Part shown: positions 25,896-34,964 of the stretch, piece after piece | Layout of the letters: every line of letters begins with the position of its first letter | Numbering within the stretch: the first letter of the stretch is position 1 | Assembly (NCBI GenBank): GCA_000621425.1 | Contig: JHYJ01000017.1 | Coordinates: 1-59,725 of the forward strand | Origin: Lachnospiraceae bacterium AB2028 | GTDB lineage: Bacteria > Bacillota > Clostridia > Lachnospirales > Lachnospiraceae | Length of the DNA stretch: 59,725 nt | Reading direction: 5' to 3' | Program-made: the position numbers and the translations under genes | The notes under the pieces: model-generated | Seen by the model: the letters and a program-made list of their open reading frames with translations, nothing else | Database searches by the model: none | What the model was told of the DNA's origin: nothing

Positions 25896-27770
25896 TTACG
25901 CTCCTGTTCTGGCATTTGAAATGAGAAAGTCATTTTCTTTATCGTCACTGTCCACCAAACGGTAATAGACGGCATTTCCTTTTATATTGCAATTTCTAAG
26001 CACAAAAGTCGTGGTCTGCACAACTTCACCGCCTATAGTCTCAAATGCTCTTGCCCCCAAATGCACCATCGATACAATTTCCTGGGAATTAAGTATAGAT
26101 TGTCTAAGTTTTTCAAAACTTGATAAAAACATCCAGCTATGCATGTTAATCATTGATAAAAAGCCATTTTTCTTAACAAAGCCAGTTTCCATAAACATTG
26201 CAAACATATCCGTTTTGCTATTTGGATAATTTTTTGATGCATATTCCTTAACCGTTGCTTCCATAGATGATGGTCCAATATATGGAGGATTTGTAATCAT
26301 CACATCATATTTTTCCGATAGAATTTTCGCCAAATTGGAAAGCTCTCTCAGCCTCTGCATCCCCGCATTCAGGAATTCTATATTAAACAGATTCACTACT
26401 GCTTTTTCCTTAATCTTATTTAGCGATTCATCAAGGGTTATAAAATCTATCTGCTTCACTTTAAGCAGGGATCCGATGGTCTTTCCATTTTCAAATGTAT
26501 CCACCAGATAGTGAATCAGCTTCGTCTCTTCATCATTTAAGAGATTTAGATCTTTTAACTGTTTGCGGTATTCCAGTTCTTTCAGCAGTTTGGAATCCTG
26601 CAACTCATAAACATGCGGCATTTCATAATATTGATCATTGAAGAACCTGTTGTTTACGCTTCTGGCCCTCATAATCAGAGAGAATGAAGCCAGCTGTGCC
26701 GCACGCTTGTCCACGTCCAATCCCACTAGATTATTCTTCAGAATCATTGTCGGAATATCCCTCTTTTGGTATCCGCGCTCTTCATACATCTTAAATAACA
26801 GATCAAATACATAAACCAATATATGCCCGGAACCGCAGCAAGGCTCAATTATGCGGATATCCTCCGGATTCACATTCTTGTATTTGATCTCATCGATCTT
26901 ATTCTGTACTTCTTCTGTCTGCTCTGCATCTTCCACATAGTATTTCATCTCGGAGCGCAGAGAAGAATCCGGATAGCATTCAAGCCATAAACGTCCCACA
27001 GAATTCTGTGCCATATATCGCACGATCCAATCCGGCGTAAAAAGCTGTGTAACCGCTGGAAGCGTGTCCTTAGTAATAGTCTTCTTCGATGCATATACCG
27101 CATCCTTCTTGGAGGAGATATAGAACTGATACATCCATCCGATAATCTCCACATCATCCCAAAATGCGGACTCTGGTATTTCATTCAGCCTTGTGATAAC
27201 TGTCTCGCCCTTCAGTAGACTATTCGGCAGTAGTAACTCCAGATATCCCATATCTGTGCTAAAAAGCATGGGAAGAATTCCTGCAAGTGCATTGCACTGT
27301 TTGGTCAGTACATGCCGGAAAAGTTCCTCGATTTTTCCGTTCTGTTTATATTCTGAGCAAAGCCCCATATCCAATTTCAGATCATCTTTCACCAGATTCA
27401 GGTTCTTTAAAATCTCCGGCTCAATGCCCCCAGCAGGGTTGGAAAGCACGCGAAAACCATGCGGCAAAAATCCATGTAATTCCATGAATCTAAGAGCAAC
27501 AAAACGATTAAACCAAGTATAAGCAAATTCCTCAATGACATTCCTATAGCCATTTCGCTTGACGAGCTGTATGATATTTTCTCTCTTACCATATAAATCA
27601 GCCGGATAGGATGTAGGATCGCCCTCGATCGTGGTAACATCACCTACTTTCCTTGCCTTTTTTATATCGTTTTCATCATTGATTCCCAGAGCCTTCAAAG
27701 AAACTTCTATCTGATTTTCAAGATTCTCTTTAGCCCATGTTGAATATCTCTGCAATATACCTTTATCCAT
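25896..27770 (-). CDS. pglX: BREX PglX, first part: N6-adenine methyltransferase domain
   Basis: A 624-residue N-terminal PglX half. Motif I is EPCCGSGH at 309-316 and the catalytic motif IV is NPPY at 494-497. Single-chain type 1 PglX is about 1,200 residues; here the chain stops at FLISNARTGA, just where the target-recognition domain should start. BREX methylation of host DNA marks self. Alone this product lacks specificity, so it presumably pairs with one or both downstream products. It has an AAGGAG site and starts 11 bp after brxC. Confidence 0.88.
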   Translation of the reverse strand: MDKGILQRYSTWAKENLENQIEVSLKALGINDENDIKKARKVGDVTTIEGDPTSYPADLYGKRENIIQLVKRNGYRNVIEEFAYTWFNRFVALRFMELHGFLPHGFRVLSNPAGGIEPEILKNLNLVKDDLKLDMGLCSEYKQNGKIEELFRHVLTKQCNALAGILPMLFSTDMGYLELLLPNSLLKGETVITRLNEIPESAFWDDVEIIGWMYQFYISSKKDAVYASKKTITKDTLPAVTQLFTPDWIVRYMAQNSVGRLWLECYPDSSLRSEMKYYVEDAEQTEEVQNKIDEIKYKNVNPEDIRIIEPCCGSGHILVYVFDLLFKMYEERGYQKRDIPTMILKNNLVGLDVDKRAAQLASFSLIMRARSVNNRFFNDQYYEMPHVYELQDSKLLKELEYRKQLKDLNLLNDEETKLIHYLVDTFENGKTIGSLLKVKQIDFITLDESLNKIKEKAVVNLFNIEFLNAGMQRLRELSNLAKILSEKYDVMITNPPYIGPSSMEATVKEYASKNYPNSKTDMFAMFMETGFVKKNGFLSMINMHSWMFLSSFEKLRQSILNSQEIVSMVHLGARAFETIGGEVVQTTTFVLRNCNIKGNAVYYRLVDSDDKENDFLISNARTGA

Positions 27771-27781
27771 TGATACGCTCC

Positions 27782-30700
27782 TTATCCGAGATCAATCTCA
27801 TCATTATTTTTCAGCTCATCTAGTAGCTTCTCACGAATAGCATTCAGCACAATATCCACATCGGAAACTGTCTTGATTTTTTTATTTACCGTAGGTACAT
27901 AATCAATTATGCGAACTCTTTTCGCCCTTACCGGTGTATCTTGCCCTTCGTTCATCACAGATGTAATAAACCTTCTGAAACCGGAAAGATTATTAGCACT
28001 GGCTGTGACATACGAATCCATGTTTGCCGTCCTGTTGGTAAGTGATCCCAGCCACTCCTCGTATTGAACAAGTATCTCGTCCGCCTTTTCCTGTATGCGT
28101 TTTTTCTGGTCATCATTAAGTTCCGCTCCCAATACATCCGCAAGCTCCCTGCTTACCGTATCTCTGTCCCTCTCTATCGTTTTTTTTGTATTCGAAAGCT
28201 TCTCTTCAAGGATCTTTTCTTTTGCTGTATTTGCCTGGAACACCAGATTTGCCAACTCATTCATCTTGGTAAACGGCATATCCAGTGAAACAATATCATT
28301 CATCTGGTTCACGATATCTGTAAGCCCAGACAAATTCTGCAGCGAACAATTTGCCTCATACCATTTGCAGATAGCTTTTGCGTCCTGATAATTCTTCTGC
28401 TGATTGCTTCCCTCTTTGTAGAAGGCTTCCAACTGCTCCAGTGTCTCCGCCCTGTCTTCCAGATTTTTCTTCCGGTCAATGATTTCCTGAAAGATGGAAA
28501 GAGTATCGGATGTATGAAGGATAGCCTCAAAATCCTTATATACCTCTGCTGCTGCGCTGCATCCTGCATACTCAGAACCATATTTTGTCTTCAGATTACT
28601 TAAGAATTCCTTCTTTCTGCCAAAGAAAGAAACTACACCTTCCTTAAGACCTGTCTCATCCAATGGCAGATTTTCAGAGTACGTATCCGACATGATACGC
28701 TTTATTGTATAAAGCACCTGCTCATCAATCTTTTCCTGCAGCCGGATTACCATTGTATCCGTATTATTCTTGCGAACAAGGTCATTTTTAAAGGATGTAT
28801 TTCTGTCATCAACCTCATTATCGTGGATCAGTATCTGAATCTTATGATGCTTCCATAACACTCCTATCATGCCCAGGATATCCAGTTCACGCCATCCGTA
28901 AGGCTTCTTTGAAAAATTATCCAGAAGGCTCTTTACTGTCGCTGTTCTGTGAATCCTGGCATCGTCTTTAATTTTCTCACATATTTCATCATAAGCGCTG
29001 CTATTGGCATCACCCGAAATATCATCACCGGTGACTGTCATGTTATTATCATTTAGCATAGTAAGGATACTTCTCTGATCCTGATAAAAATAGGAAACCA
29101 AAGGAAGTTTAAAATAATCATGCTTGACCATTTCCTTCAGCGCATCCTGTAAGCGGTCCTTTCCATCCTTCTGCTTGATATCCAGTTTTGTACCAGACAA
29201 ATAGATCGGTGCTGTTCTTAGAGATGTGCGAATGATATCTTCCGCACGCTTAATACGGTCAGAAAGCTCTGCGGATTTCTTGCTCATAATCTCCGTAAGA
29301 GCAGCCGACATGGATGCACTGTTATTACGCTTGAAAGTAGCAATCTTATTGGCACGGATCAGCTCATCAATAAAAGTTCCATCTGTCAGATCTACCACGA
29401 TAGAATTGGAGCGAACGGACTCTGACTGGAAATCTGTCTCTCCACGCATTCCTGAGAACTGTGTGATCACCTTGATTGTGATGCTATCCTGGCTAAAAGA
29501 TCCCTTGATTTCCGAATCCACATAACGGTTCAGTCCGAAGTCATAACGCCCTTCATATCTATACTTATTGCTTTCCAACACTTTGTCATAAATGATATCG
29601 AAAATGGTGCGCTGTACTTCTCCCTCATTGTAAGCCGAATTAATAATCTGCTTGTTCACATCCTGTTCCGCATTGGTAAGGAAGTCATATTCTTCACCAT
29701 TCTTCTGGATAAGTGTCTCTTCCTCCAACTGCTGCAGCGCATCAAAAATCTTATTCTTAAGCGCTGCCTTATCCGCATTAATATTATCAACCATCAGTGT
29801 TGCCAGACGATCGATGGTCGCCGGCATTTCCTTCACATGCTTGATCATAAAGAGCACGCGAAGTACACGGATAGCAAATCCATCCAGTCCGGCTCTTCTC
29901 TCAGCATTTGAGAAAACTGTCTTAATGTCGTAATCAATGAACTCTTCAATCGTTGAATAAAAACTGTCAAACGGAACCAGAATTCCGGAATCCAGATCAG
30001 CCGCTTTCTTCGCTGAATTCTGGAACGCCGAAAGCAGTGATCTCTCATTCTGTGACAGGTGACGGCCTTCACTCATACCATGCTCACGGATAGCTTCGAA
30101 CACCTTCTGAAGAAGCTCAAACTGATAGGATACAAAAGGATATACATTCTTAAAATCATCTGCATCTTTATACCCTGACCATGTAGGTTTTGCTTGGAAC
30201 ATGATCAGATTAGACAGCTTGCTACTATTAGCATCATAAAGTGCCCGAAGAGGAGTCTCTGCAATTTCCTTTTTTTCCAGAATACGTCTCTTGATAACCT
30301 CATCAGCATTGGCACCGCTAAGAAGCAGTCTTGTGTCAAATCGCCCCTGTATCTTGGAAAAGTCCTGCTGCTTATCCTTGGTACTGTCTATCATGGCTTT
30401 CAGCTCCTGCTGCGATGTAACCACAACCCACGCCTGCCCACGACAGAACTTTCCAAGGTCTTCCACGCAGGTCTGAAGATTTAGCATCAGCTGGGTATTA
30501 TCACCAATAAACTGTCCCACTTCATCCATAAGGAAGATAACCCGCGTCTTATTCTTGGTGCAGTACGCATCAATAATCTTTGCAAATTCTTCAGTGGTGT
30601 TCGTAAAGTTCTTTGTCTGGTCTTCAATAAATGTCTTTGCGCTCTCTTCGCTCATATTGCGGACAGCAACAAGTGCTTTAATAATATGGTCTCTGTTAAG

Positions 30701-31303
30701 AAGAGCCTTTGCCCTTGTCTGCACCCAGTTACGCCCTGAGTATTCTTCAAACTTTGCAATGAAATCCTGCAGATTTCCTTCGTTATCAAGAGTACGTTCC
30801 AAATCAGCAACCCAGGGACTGGTTCCACAATATCCCACTGATTCGTTGAACGCTCTGAGCATGATATCCATAATAGCTTGCGTTCTGCTCTTGGAATCTG
30901 ATTTTGCCTTGCTGTCTATATTAAAAAGTACGACCTTGTTGTTTGCCTTAGCACATGTCTTTATATCAGCAAGCACCATCTGATCTTTGATCTTTTCATC
31001 AAAATAGTCTGCTGCATGTACTCCTGCCACTTCTTCATTTTCAAGAATATAACCAAGAATCTTTAAGAAATGTGATTTACCAGAGCCAAAGAAGCCGGTG
31101 ATCCACACACCAATCTTCTCAGTTGGATGGTTGATTGATTCACGGTATCTTCGGAAAAACGTACGAAATGATTTGGCAATTTCATCAGTGCAGACATACT
31201 CTTCCAGTTCCTGCCATTTCTGTTCCTCGTCCTCGTTTCCTATTGTCACTACGCCCTGAATCGGACGGGTTATGTCTTTCTTGAAGAGATCTTTAATAAT
31301 CAT
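27782..31303 (-). CDS. brxC: BREX protein BrxC, large ATPase
   Basis: A 1,173-residue P-loop protein (DUF6079/PglY-like). Walker A GFFGSGKS lies at 70-77 and a Walker B-like VIFLMDEVGQ near 268; a large helical C-terminal region contains coiled coils. BrxC is essential for BREX exclusion and methylation. The start at 31303 is chosen because AAGGAG precedes this ATG; a longer in-frame start would overlap brxB further. It overlaps brxB by 11 bp and precedes pglX by 11 bp. Confidence 0.93.
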   Translation of the reverse strand: MIIKDLFKKDITRPIQGVVTIGNEDEEQKWQELEEYVCTDEIAKSFRTFFRRYRESINHPTEKIGVWITGFFGSGKSHFLKILGYILENEEVAGVHAADYFDEKIKDQMVLADIKTCAKANNKVVLFNIDSKAKSDSKSRTQAIMDIMLRAFNESVGYCGTSPWVADLERTLDNEGNLQDFIAKFEEYSGRNWVQTRAKALLNRDHIIKALVAVRNMSEESAKTFIEDQTKNFTNTTEEFAKIIDAYCTKNKTRVIFLMDEVGQFIGDNTQLMLNLQTCVEDLGKFCRGQAWVVVTSQQELKAMIDSTKDKQQDFSKIQGRFDTRLLLSGANADEVIKRRILEKKEIAETPLRALYDANSSKLSNLIMFQAKPTWSGYKDADDFKNVYPFVSYQFELLQKVFEAIREHGMSEGRHLSQNERSLLSAFQNSAKKAADLDSGILVPFDSFYSTIEEFIDYDIKTVFSNAERRAGLDGFAIRVLRVLFMIKHVKEMPATIDRLATLMVDNINADKAALKNKIFDALQQLEEETLIQKNGEEYDFLTNAEQDVNKQIINSAYNEGEVQRTIFDIIYDKVLESNKYRYEGRYDFGLNRYVDSEIKGSFSQDSITIKVITQFSGMRGETDFQSESVRSNSIVVDLTDGTFIDELIRANKIATFKRNNSASMSAALTEIMSKKSAELSDRIKRAEDIIRTSLRTAPIYLSGTKLDIKQKDGKDRLQDALKEMVKHDYFKLPLVSYFYQDQRSILTMLNDNNMTVTGDDISGDANSSAYDEICEKIKDDARIHRTATVKSLLDNFSKKPYGWRELDILGMIGVLWKHHKIQILIHDNEVDDRNTSFKNDLVRKNNTDTMVIRLQEKIDEQVLYTIKRIMSDTYSENLPLDETGLKEGVVSFFGRKKEFLSNLKTKYGSEYAGCSAAAEVYKDFEAILHTSDTLSIFQEIIDRKKNLEDRAETLEQLEAFYKEGSNQQKNYQDAKAICKWYEANCSLQNLSGLTDIVNQMNDIVSLDMPFTKMNELANLVFQANTAKEKILEEKLSNTKKTIERDRDTVSRELADVLGAELNDDQKKRIQEKADEILVQYEEWLGSLTNRTANMDSYVTASANNLSGFRRFITSVMNEGQDTPVRAKRVRIIDYVPTVNKKIKTVSDVDIVLNAIREKLLDELKNNDEIDLG

Positions 31304-31898
31304 TGCCAATTCTCCTTTCGACCAGCGGGAATGCTCTGTAATAGTTATCATCGTCGAGACGTTCAAACAGTCTCATCGTCATTTTCTCCTTTATTTCATA
31401 TCTTCCCGGATACATCATCACTACAGGATTTCTACGAAATATACTTTGCAGATTATTCAATATCGTATGGCTCCTTACAATCGGAAACGCCTTTCCAACG
31501 CCTGTAATAAGTACAATACTGTTTCCGTCGTCCGCTATCCTTTCCTTAAACATATCCAAAAAAGCGTTTTCTTCTTCTTCAACTGAAAGCAGCGGTTGGA
31601 AAACCTCGCGCAACATCAGATCCTTTTCATAATCCTTTTCCATGCGAAGGACATCTTCCATATATCCTTCATCCTCAATGATCTGTAGCATCATCTCATA
31701 CAAATCAAATTCAACAATGGCAGGGTTTCTATCCTTTAGTTTCTTTACTTCCTTACGTATCAGTAGTTCATCATACGGAGCATAATCAAAAATATAAAAT
31801 CTTAGGTCATTCGCAGTTCCATACCTGGTAAGTGCCTCAACACTGATCATGCGATCTTCCAGATCAATAAATCTTTCGTTCAATGGTCTCTCTGCCAT
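31293..31898 (-). CDS. brxB: BREX protein BrxB (DUF1788)
   Basis: A 201-residue protein of the BrxB family, with FYIFDYAPYDELLIRKEV in the first third and VVMMYPGRYEIKEKMTMRLF near the end. It is part of the core BREX complex; its precise activity is unknown. AGGTGG lies eight bases before the selected ATG. It starts two bases before the brxA stop and overlaps brxC, so brxABC are translated as one block. Confidence 0.9.
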   Translation of the reverse strand: MAERPLNERFIDLEDRMISVEALTRYGTANDLRFYIFDYAPYDELLIRKEVKKLKDRNPAIVEFDLYEMMLQIIEDEGYMEDVLRMEKDYEKDLMLREVFQPLLSVEEEENAFLDMFKERIADDGNSIVLITGVGKAFPIVRSHTILNNLQSIFRRNPVVMMYPGRYEIKEKMTMRLFERLDDDNYYRAFPLVERRIGNDY

Positions 31899-31899
31899 A

Positions 31900-32505
31900 T
31901 CAATCACCACCTAACGTTGCTTTGAGATAATCCCTATCTCCAATAAGTTCAATGTGTTCCTCAACTGCCGGATGGATCATCATCCTCTCGCAGATAATCA
32001 TCTTCCTCTCTCGTCTACCAAGTCCCGATTCAACCAAAATGTTGCGATATCCTTTTGTCAGGCATTTAAGAGTAAACTCTCCCCATTTTGAAACAATCAG
32101 ATCAACCTGCTTTTTACTTTCAAAGAATCCATCAAAATCATCTATTGAAAGATAATTTCTTTCCTGATTCATTAGTGCATCTCTATATTTCTCAAATAAA
32201 AAATCAAAGAAAAGGGAATCTGTTTTTGCAATGGCATACACCAAAATATATTTTGACGTTGCTACATCACCGTTATAAAACTCTTTCAGTAAATACTCAT
32301 CTAAGGAGCAAAGCCTATTGAAAACTACATTTGTAACCTCACGTCTTCTCTCCAATGATTCTATTTCAACATAATTGTCTTCATAGCATTTCTTATATAG
32401 TTCATCACGATCCAGTCCGTCCAACATCAGTTTTGCTATTTTCTTAGCAACTTGATATTTAAAAGGCGTCTTCTTTATAGCAGATGAATATGGTTTTTTG
32501 TTCAT
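31900..32505 (-). CDS. brxA: BREX protein BrxA (DUF1819)
   Basis: A 201-residue BrxA with the family's usual start (YSSAIKKTPFKYQVAKKIAK) and VVFNRLCSLDEYLLKEFY. BrxA is a small winged-helix DNA-binding protein and the first gene of the type 1 BREX operon. GGAAGG precedes the ATG and a promoter lies 55 bp upstream. No BrxR-type regulator gene was seen beside it. Confidence 0.9.
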   Translation of the reverse strand: MNKKPYSSAIKKTPFKYQVAKKIAKLMLDGLDRDELYKKCYEDNYVEIESLERRREVTNVVFNRLCSLDEYLLKEFYNGDVATSKYILVYAIAKTDSLFFDFLFEKYRDALMNQERNYLSIDDFDGFFESKKQVDLIVSKWGEFTLKCLTKGYRNILVESGLGRRERKMIICERMMIHPAVEEHIELIGDRDYLKATLGGD

Positions 32506-32524
32506 GTATTACCTTCCTTCCAAA

Positions 32525-32538
32525 CCTTCATATGAAGG
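32525..32538. repeat. Perfect palindrome in the brx leader
   Basis: CCTTCATATGAAGG is a perfect 14-bp palindrome 20 bp upstream of the brxA start and downstream of its promoter. It has no T tract, so an operator for a repressor of the BREX operon is a better reading than a terminator. Confidence 0.55.
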
Positions 32539-32559
32539 CCCCTCCACTTTTACACATAT

Positions 32560-32588
32560 AATGTAACACATGCTATCTCAAAAATCAA
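32560..32588 (-). promoter_or_regulatory. Promoter of the BREX operon
   Basis: On the minus strand TTGATT (32583-32588) and TACATT (32560-32565) have a 17-base spacer. It is the only good promoter found just upstream of brxA, and no clear terminator is seen before the Thoeris genes, so it may drive the whole defence block. Confidence 0.6.
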
Positions 32589-32775
32589 CAAAAAGTGTTC
32601 CTTTTCAGATGCATATATTCAATTCTGTTGGTTTTTCATTTTCGCAAGCAGTGCATCTCGGGCCCTCGATGCTTCTTGCTTGTTGGCGGGTCATACCCCC
32701 AATCCCCCGGAACCTCGTTTCACTCGGAGCTACGCATCACCAAAGGTGACGCTAAGTGCCAATCCCCCAGAACGC
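32589..32775. other. Intergenic region between relaxase terminator and brx promoter
   Basis: No gene is seen. Two short repeats share aatcccccRgaac (near 32699 and 32761), and the stretch is more GC-rich than the adjacent cargo. It marks the junction between conjugation backbone and defence cargo. Confidence 0.35.
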
Positions 32776-32819
32776 AAAAAAGCGGGAGACCCCACCGTTG
32801 TCTTACGATGAAATCTCCC
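32776..32819 (-). terminator. Rho-independent terminator after the relaxase gene
   Basis: On the minus strand GGGAGA and TCTCCC pair across about 24 bases and are followed by GCTTTTTT. It lies seven bases after the relaxase stop, so it ends the transfer operon before the BREX operon begins. Confidence 0.65.
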
Positions 32820-32825
32820 AAATTC

Positions 32826-34247
32826 TTACCGAACCTGTTCCGTTCTTTTTCTCGTTTCTGCCTGCCGCTCCTCTTCCTCTTTTCTGAGAAACTGCTCCAC
32901 ATTGTACTTCGCCGTCTGATAATCTTTCATTTCCTGACGTGCCTGTCGGTACTCGGCATAGGTCTGTTTCTTCTCCCGCAGCACGCGCTCATATTCTTCA
33001 TTCAGCTCCCTGATCTTCGGGAGAGGCCCCTTGATCTGAGAAAATGCCTCCTTGGCAGCTTTATGAAGAGTGATCTCCTCCCGGTGCTCCTCGAAGAACT
33101 TTTTGCTGTATCCCGTCTTACGGTATTCGGCATAAATCTCTCTGGTCTTAGAGTAGTTTATGATGTGTTTCTTCAGGGCAGCGATCTCAGCCAGACGTGC
33201 TTCCAGTTCTTTCTGCCTCTTCGATATATCTCCGAATTTTGTCGAAGCCTCCGATGCTTTTTCTGTCAGTTTGTCAAAATCCCTTAAGTCGTGTTCCTCC
33301 AAAAACAGGAGAGTCTGAGCCATCTGCTTGATGTTATGAACCTTTGCCCAGCGCTCATAGCCCGGTCCCTTCCCTTTAGCGATCATTGCCTGGATGTCCA
33401 GCAGCATATCGATCTTCCGCTCAGATTTCTCCGGCACTGGATCCTCAAATTTTTCCTGTTTCGGGTTAGCCGTATGTTTCGTTTCTCCGGAAAATACCCT
33501 TTCCAGGTCTTCCTCACGATAACCGGTCCCCAGGGATCTGAAACGCAGGAACTTTTTTTGATTGCCGCCTTTCACGGAGATATGTTTTCCGCGTTTTATC
33601 TCATAGCCCATTTCCTCCAGAAGCTTTAAAAGCGCATCCATATCTTTCGGCTTTTGATCCATACACACGTCAATGGCTTCTCGGATCTCTTCACGAAAAC
33701 TCTTCCTGTCCGGATACTCTGTCCGTCTCGCTCTCTCGCTCGGCTTAGCCGGTTCGATCACGGAGAGTCCGTTCTCCAGGCAGACCATATCGCTGATTTT
33801 CCGAAGTGCCACTCCGGAGAAAAAGAAGTCCCGGAATTTTTTCTCACAGTTAAGATCCGTGGAATTATATATGATGTGATTATGGATATGTGCCTTATCT
33901 ACATGAGTGGCAACAATAAAAGCGTGCCGTCCTTTCGTCCAGCGCATAGCCGTCTCATATCCTATCCTATTTGCTTCCTCCGGTGTTACTTCTCCCGGTT
34001 TGAAAGATTGACGAATCTGATAAGCTATGATATCTCCCGCGTAGTGCCTTCCGGTCTTTTGCAGGTATTCCCTCTTTGCTATGGCGAACTGTTCTTCCAC
34101 AATCTTCGGATCACACTCATAGTTGCTGACCAGTTCACCGTCATTTGTCTTTTCACCATTCTGTGCATAATCTGTTCTGTCCTTTAAGCACTTCTGAATG
34201 GATTTCCCTTTATTCATATGCATGGCGATCAGCCTGGTCGCAGCCAC
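32826..34247 (-). CDS. MobA/VirD2-like relaxase
   Basis: A 473-residue relaxase that nicks the transfer origin and leads DNA into the recipient. The metal-binding histidine triad HIHNH is at 120-124 (THVDKAHIHNHIIYN), with a conserved GRHYAGDIIAYQI before it. The second half is long, charged and coiled-coil (ELEARLAEIAALKKH, EREEYERVLREKKQT-type repeats). The start is GTG, with AGAGGTG upstream. It follows MobC and ends the transfer operon. Confidence 0.9.
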   Translation of the reverse strand: MAATRLIAMHMNKGKSIQKCLKDRTDYAQNGEKTNDGELVSNYECDPKIVEEQFAIAKREYLQKTGRHYAGDIIAYQIRQSFKPGEVTPEEANRIGYETAMRWTKGRHAFIVATHVDKAHIHNHIIYNSTDLNCEKKFRDFFFSGVALRKISDMVCLENGLSVIEPAKPSERARRTEYPDRKSFREEIREAIDVCMDQKPKDMDALLKLLEEMGYEIKRGKHISVKGGNQKKFLRFRSLGTGYREEDLERVFSGETKHTANPKQEKFEDPVPEKSERKIDMLLDIQAMIAKGKGPGYERWAKVHNIKQMAQTLLFLEEHDLRDFDKLTEKASEASTKFGDISKRQKELEARLAEIAALKKHIINYSKTREIYAEYRKTGYSKKFFEEHREEITLHKAAKEAFSQIKGPLPKIRELNEEYERVLREKKQTYAEYRQARQEMKDYQTAKYNVEQFLRKEEEERQAETRKRTEQVR

Positions 34248-34273
34248 ATCGCATCACCTCTTTTCTTTATTCT

Positions 34274-34603
34274 TTATATTGTAGACAGTCTCTGTAATAT
34301 TCCTTTCATGAGTTCCCAGAGCTGTTCCTGTTGTTGCTGGATGTCCCTGATATCCTCCAGGTAAATGTTTCCGGTTTCATTTGCTCGTTTTGCATATTGG
34401 TTGATATTGTTGGCATTGATACGAAGGAGGCGCGAGACCTCCTTCACATCACTCATATCGAGCCTGATCACATAACCATCTATGGCCATCTTACGAATAT
34501 AGGCGGACATATTCTTAATGCCCGCCTCTTCCATTTTCTTTTTGATCAGTTCACGATCTTCCGGCTTTATCCACACACGGATCCTGTCTGTATATTTCCG
34601 CAT
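34274..34603 (-). CDS. mobC: MobC-like relaxosome accessory protein
   Basis: A 109-residue protein with an N-terminal ribbon-helix-helix (RIRVWIKPEDRELIKKKM, NMSAYIRKMAIDG) and a helical tail containing LLRINANNINQYAKRAN, a signature of MobC/NikA-type proteins. It binds near oriT and helps the relaxase, which is encoded 27 bp downstream. It starts almost directly after the stop of the 119-residue gene. Confidence 0.88.
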   Translation of the reverse strand: MRKYTDRIRVWIKPEDRELIKKKMEEAGIKNMSAYIRKMAIDGYVIRLDMSDVKEVSRLLRINANNINQYAKRANETGNIYLEDIRDIQQQQEQLWELMKGILQRLSTI

Positions 34604-34604
34604 A

Positions 34605-34964
34605 TCAGACGAGCTCCCGGTCTCCGCAGATGATACATCCGTGTACCGTCCTTACATTCTCAGGCTCAGGAGCAGCTTCCCGGAGTTTCTCCAGAACAGA
34701 TTTCTTCTTCTGTTCCGCTTCGACAACATCTTCAGGAGTAATCTGTGCCGCAGGCTTCGGCTGCTCCACATTATTGATCACACCATCCAGGTTGTTATCG
34801 TTCTGCTCCACCATATCTTCGATCCCCTTCATGGGATTTCTGCTGACGGAAGGACCTGCTCCGGGATCCTCTGCCGGTGATCCGACCGCCTCATCAATTT
34901 CTACCTCAACTGCGCCCTGGGTCTCATCCCATTTACGGATCTTACTTTTTCTTCTTTTTTCCAT
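34605..34964 (-). CDS. Uncharacterised 119-residue protein of the transfer operon
   Basis: Not recognised. Basic N-terminus (MEKRRKSKIRKW), acidic middle, disordered Pro-rich stretch, and a C-terminal CIICGDRELV that may bind metal. The ATG at 34964 has GAGG upstream and overlaps the topB stop by 23 bp; the longer reading from 35039 lies inside topB. Position directly before mobC suggests a relaxosome accessory role. Confidence 0.6.
   Translation of the reverse strand: MEKRRKSKIRKWDETQGAVEVEIDEAVGSPAEDPGAGPSVSRNPMKGIEDMVEQNDNNLDGVINNVEQPKPAAQITPEDVVEAEQKKKSVLEKLREAAPEPENVRTVHGCIICGDRELV

Noticed and set aside
23417-27770. A frameshifted or decayed pglX pseudogene
   Set aside because: Each downstream part begins with an ATG behind a good ribosome site, and the middle part repeats the specificity domain of the next. 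A simple frameshift would not give an extra complete domain.
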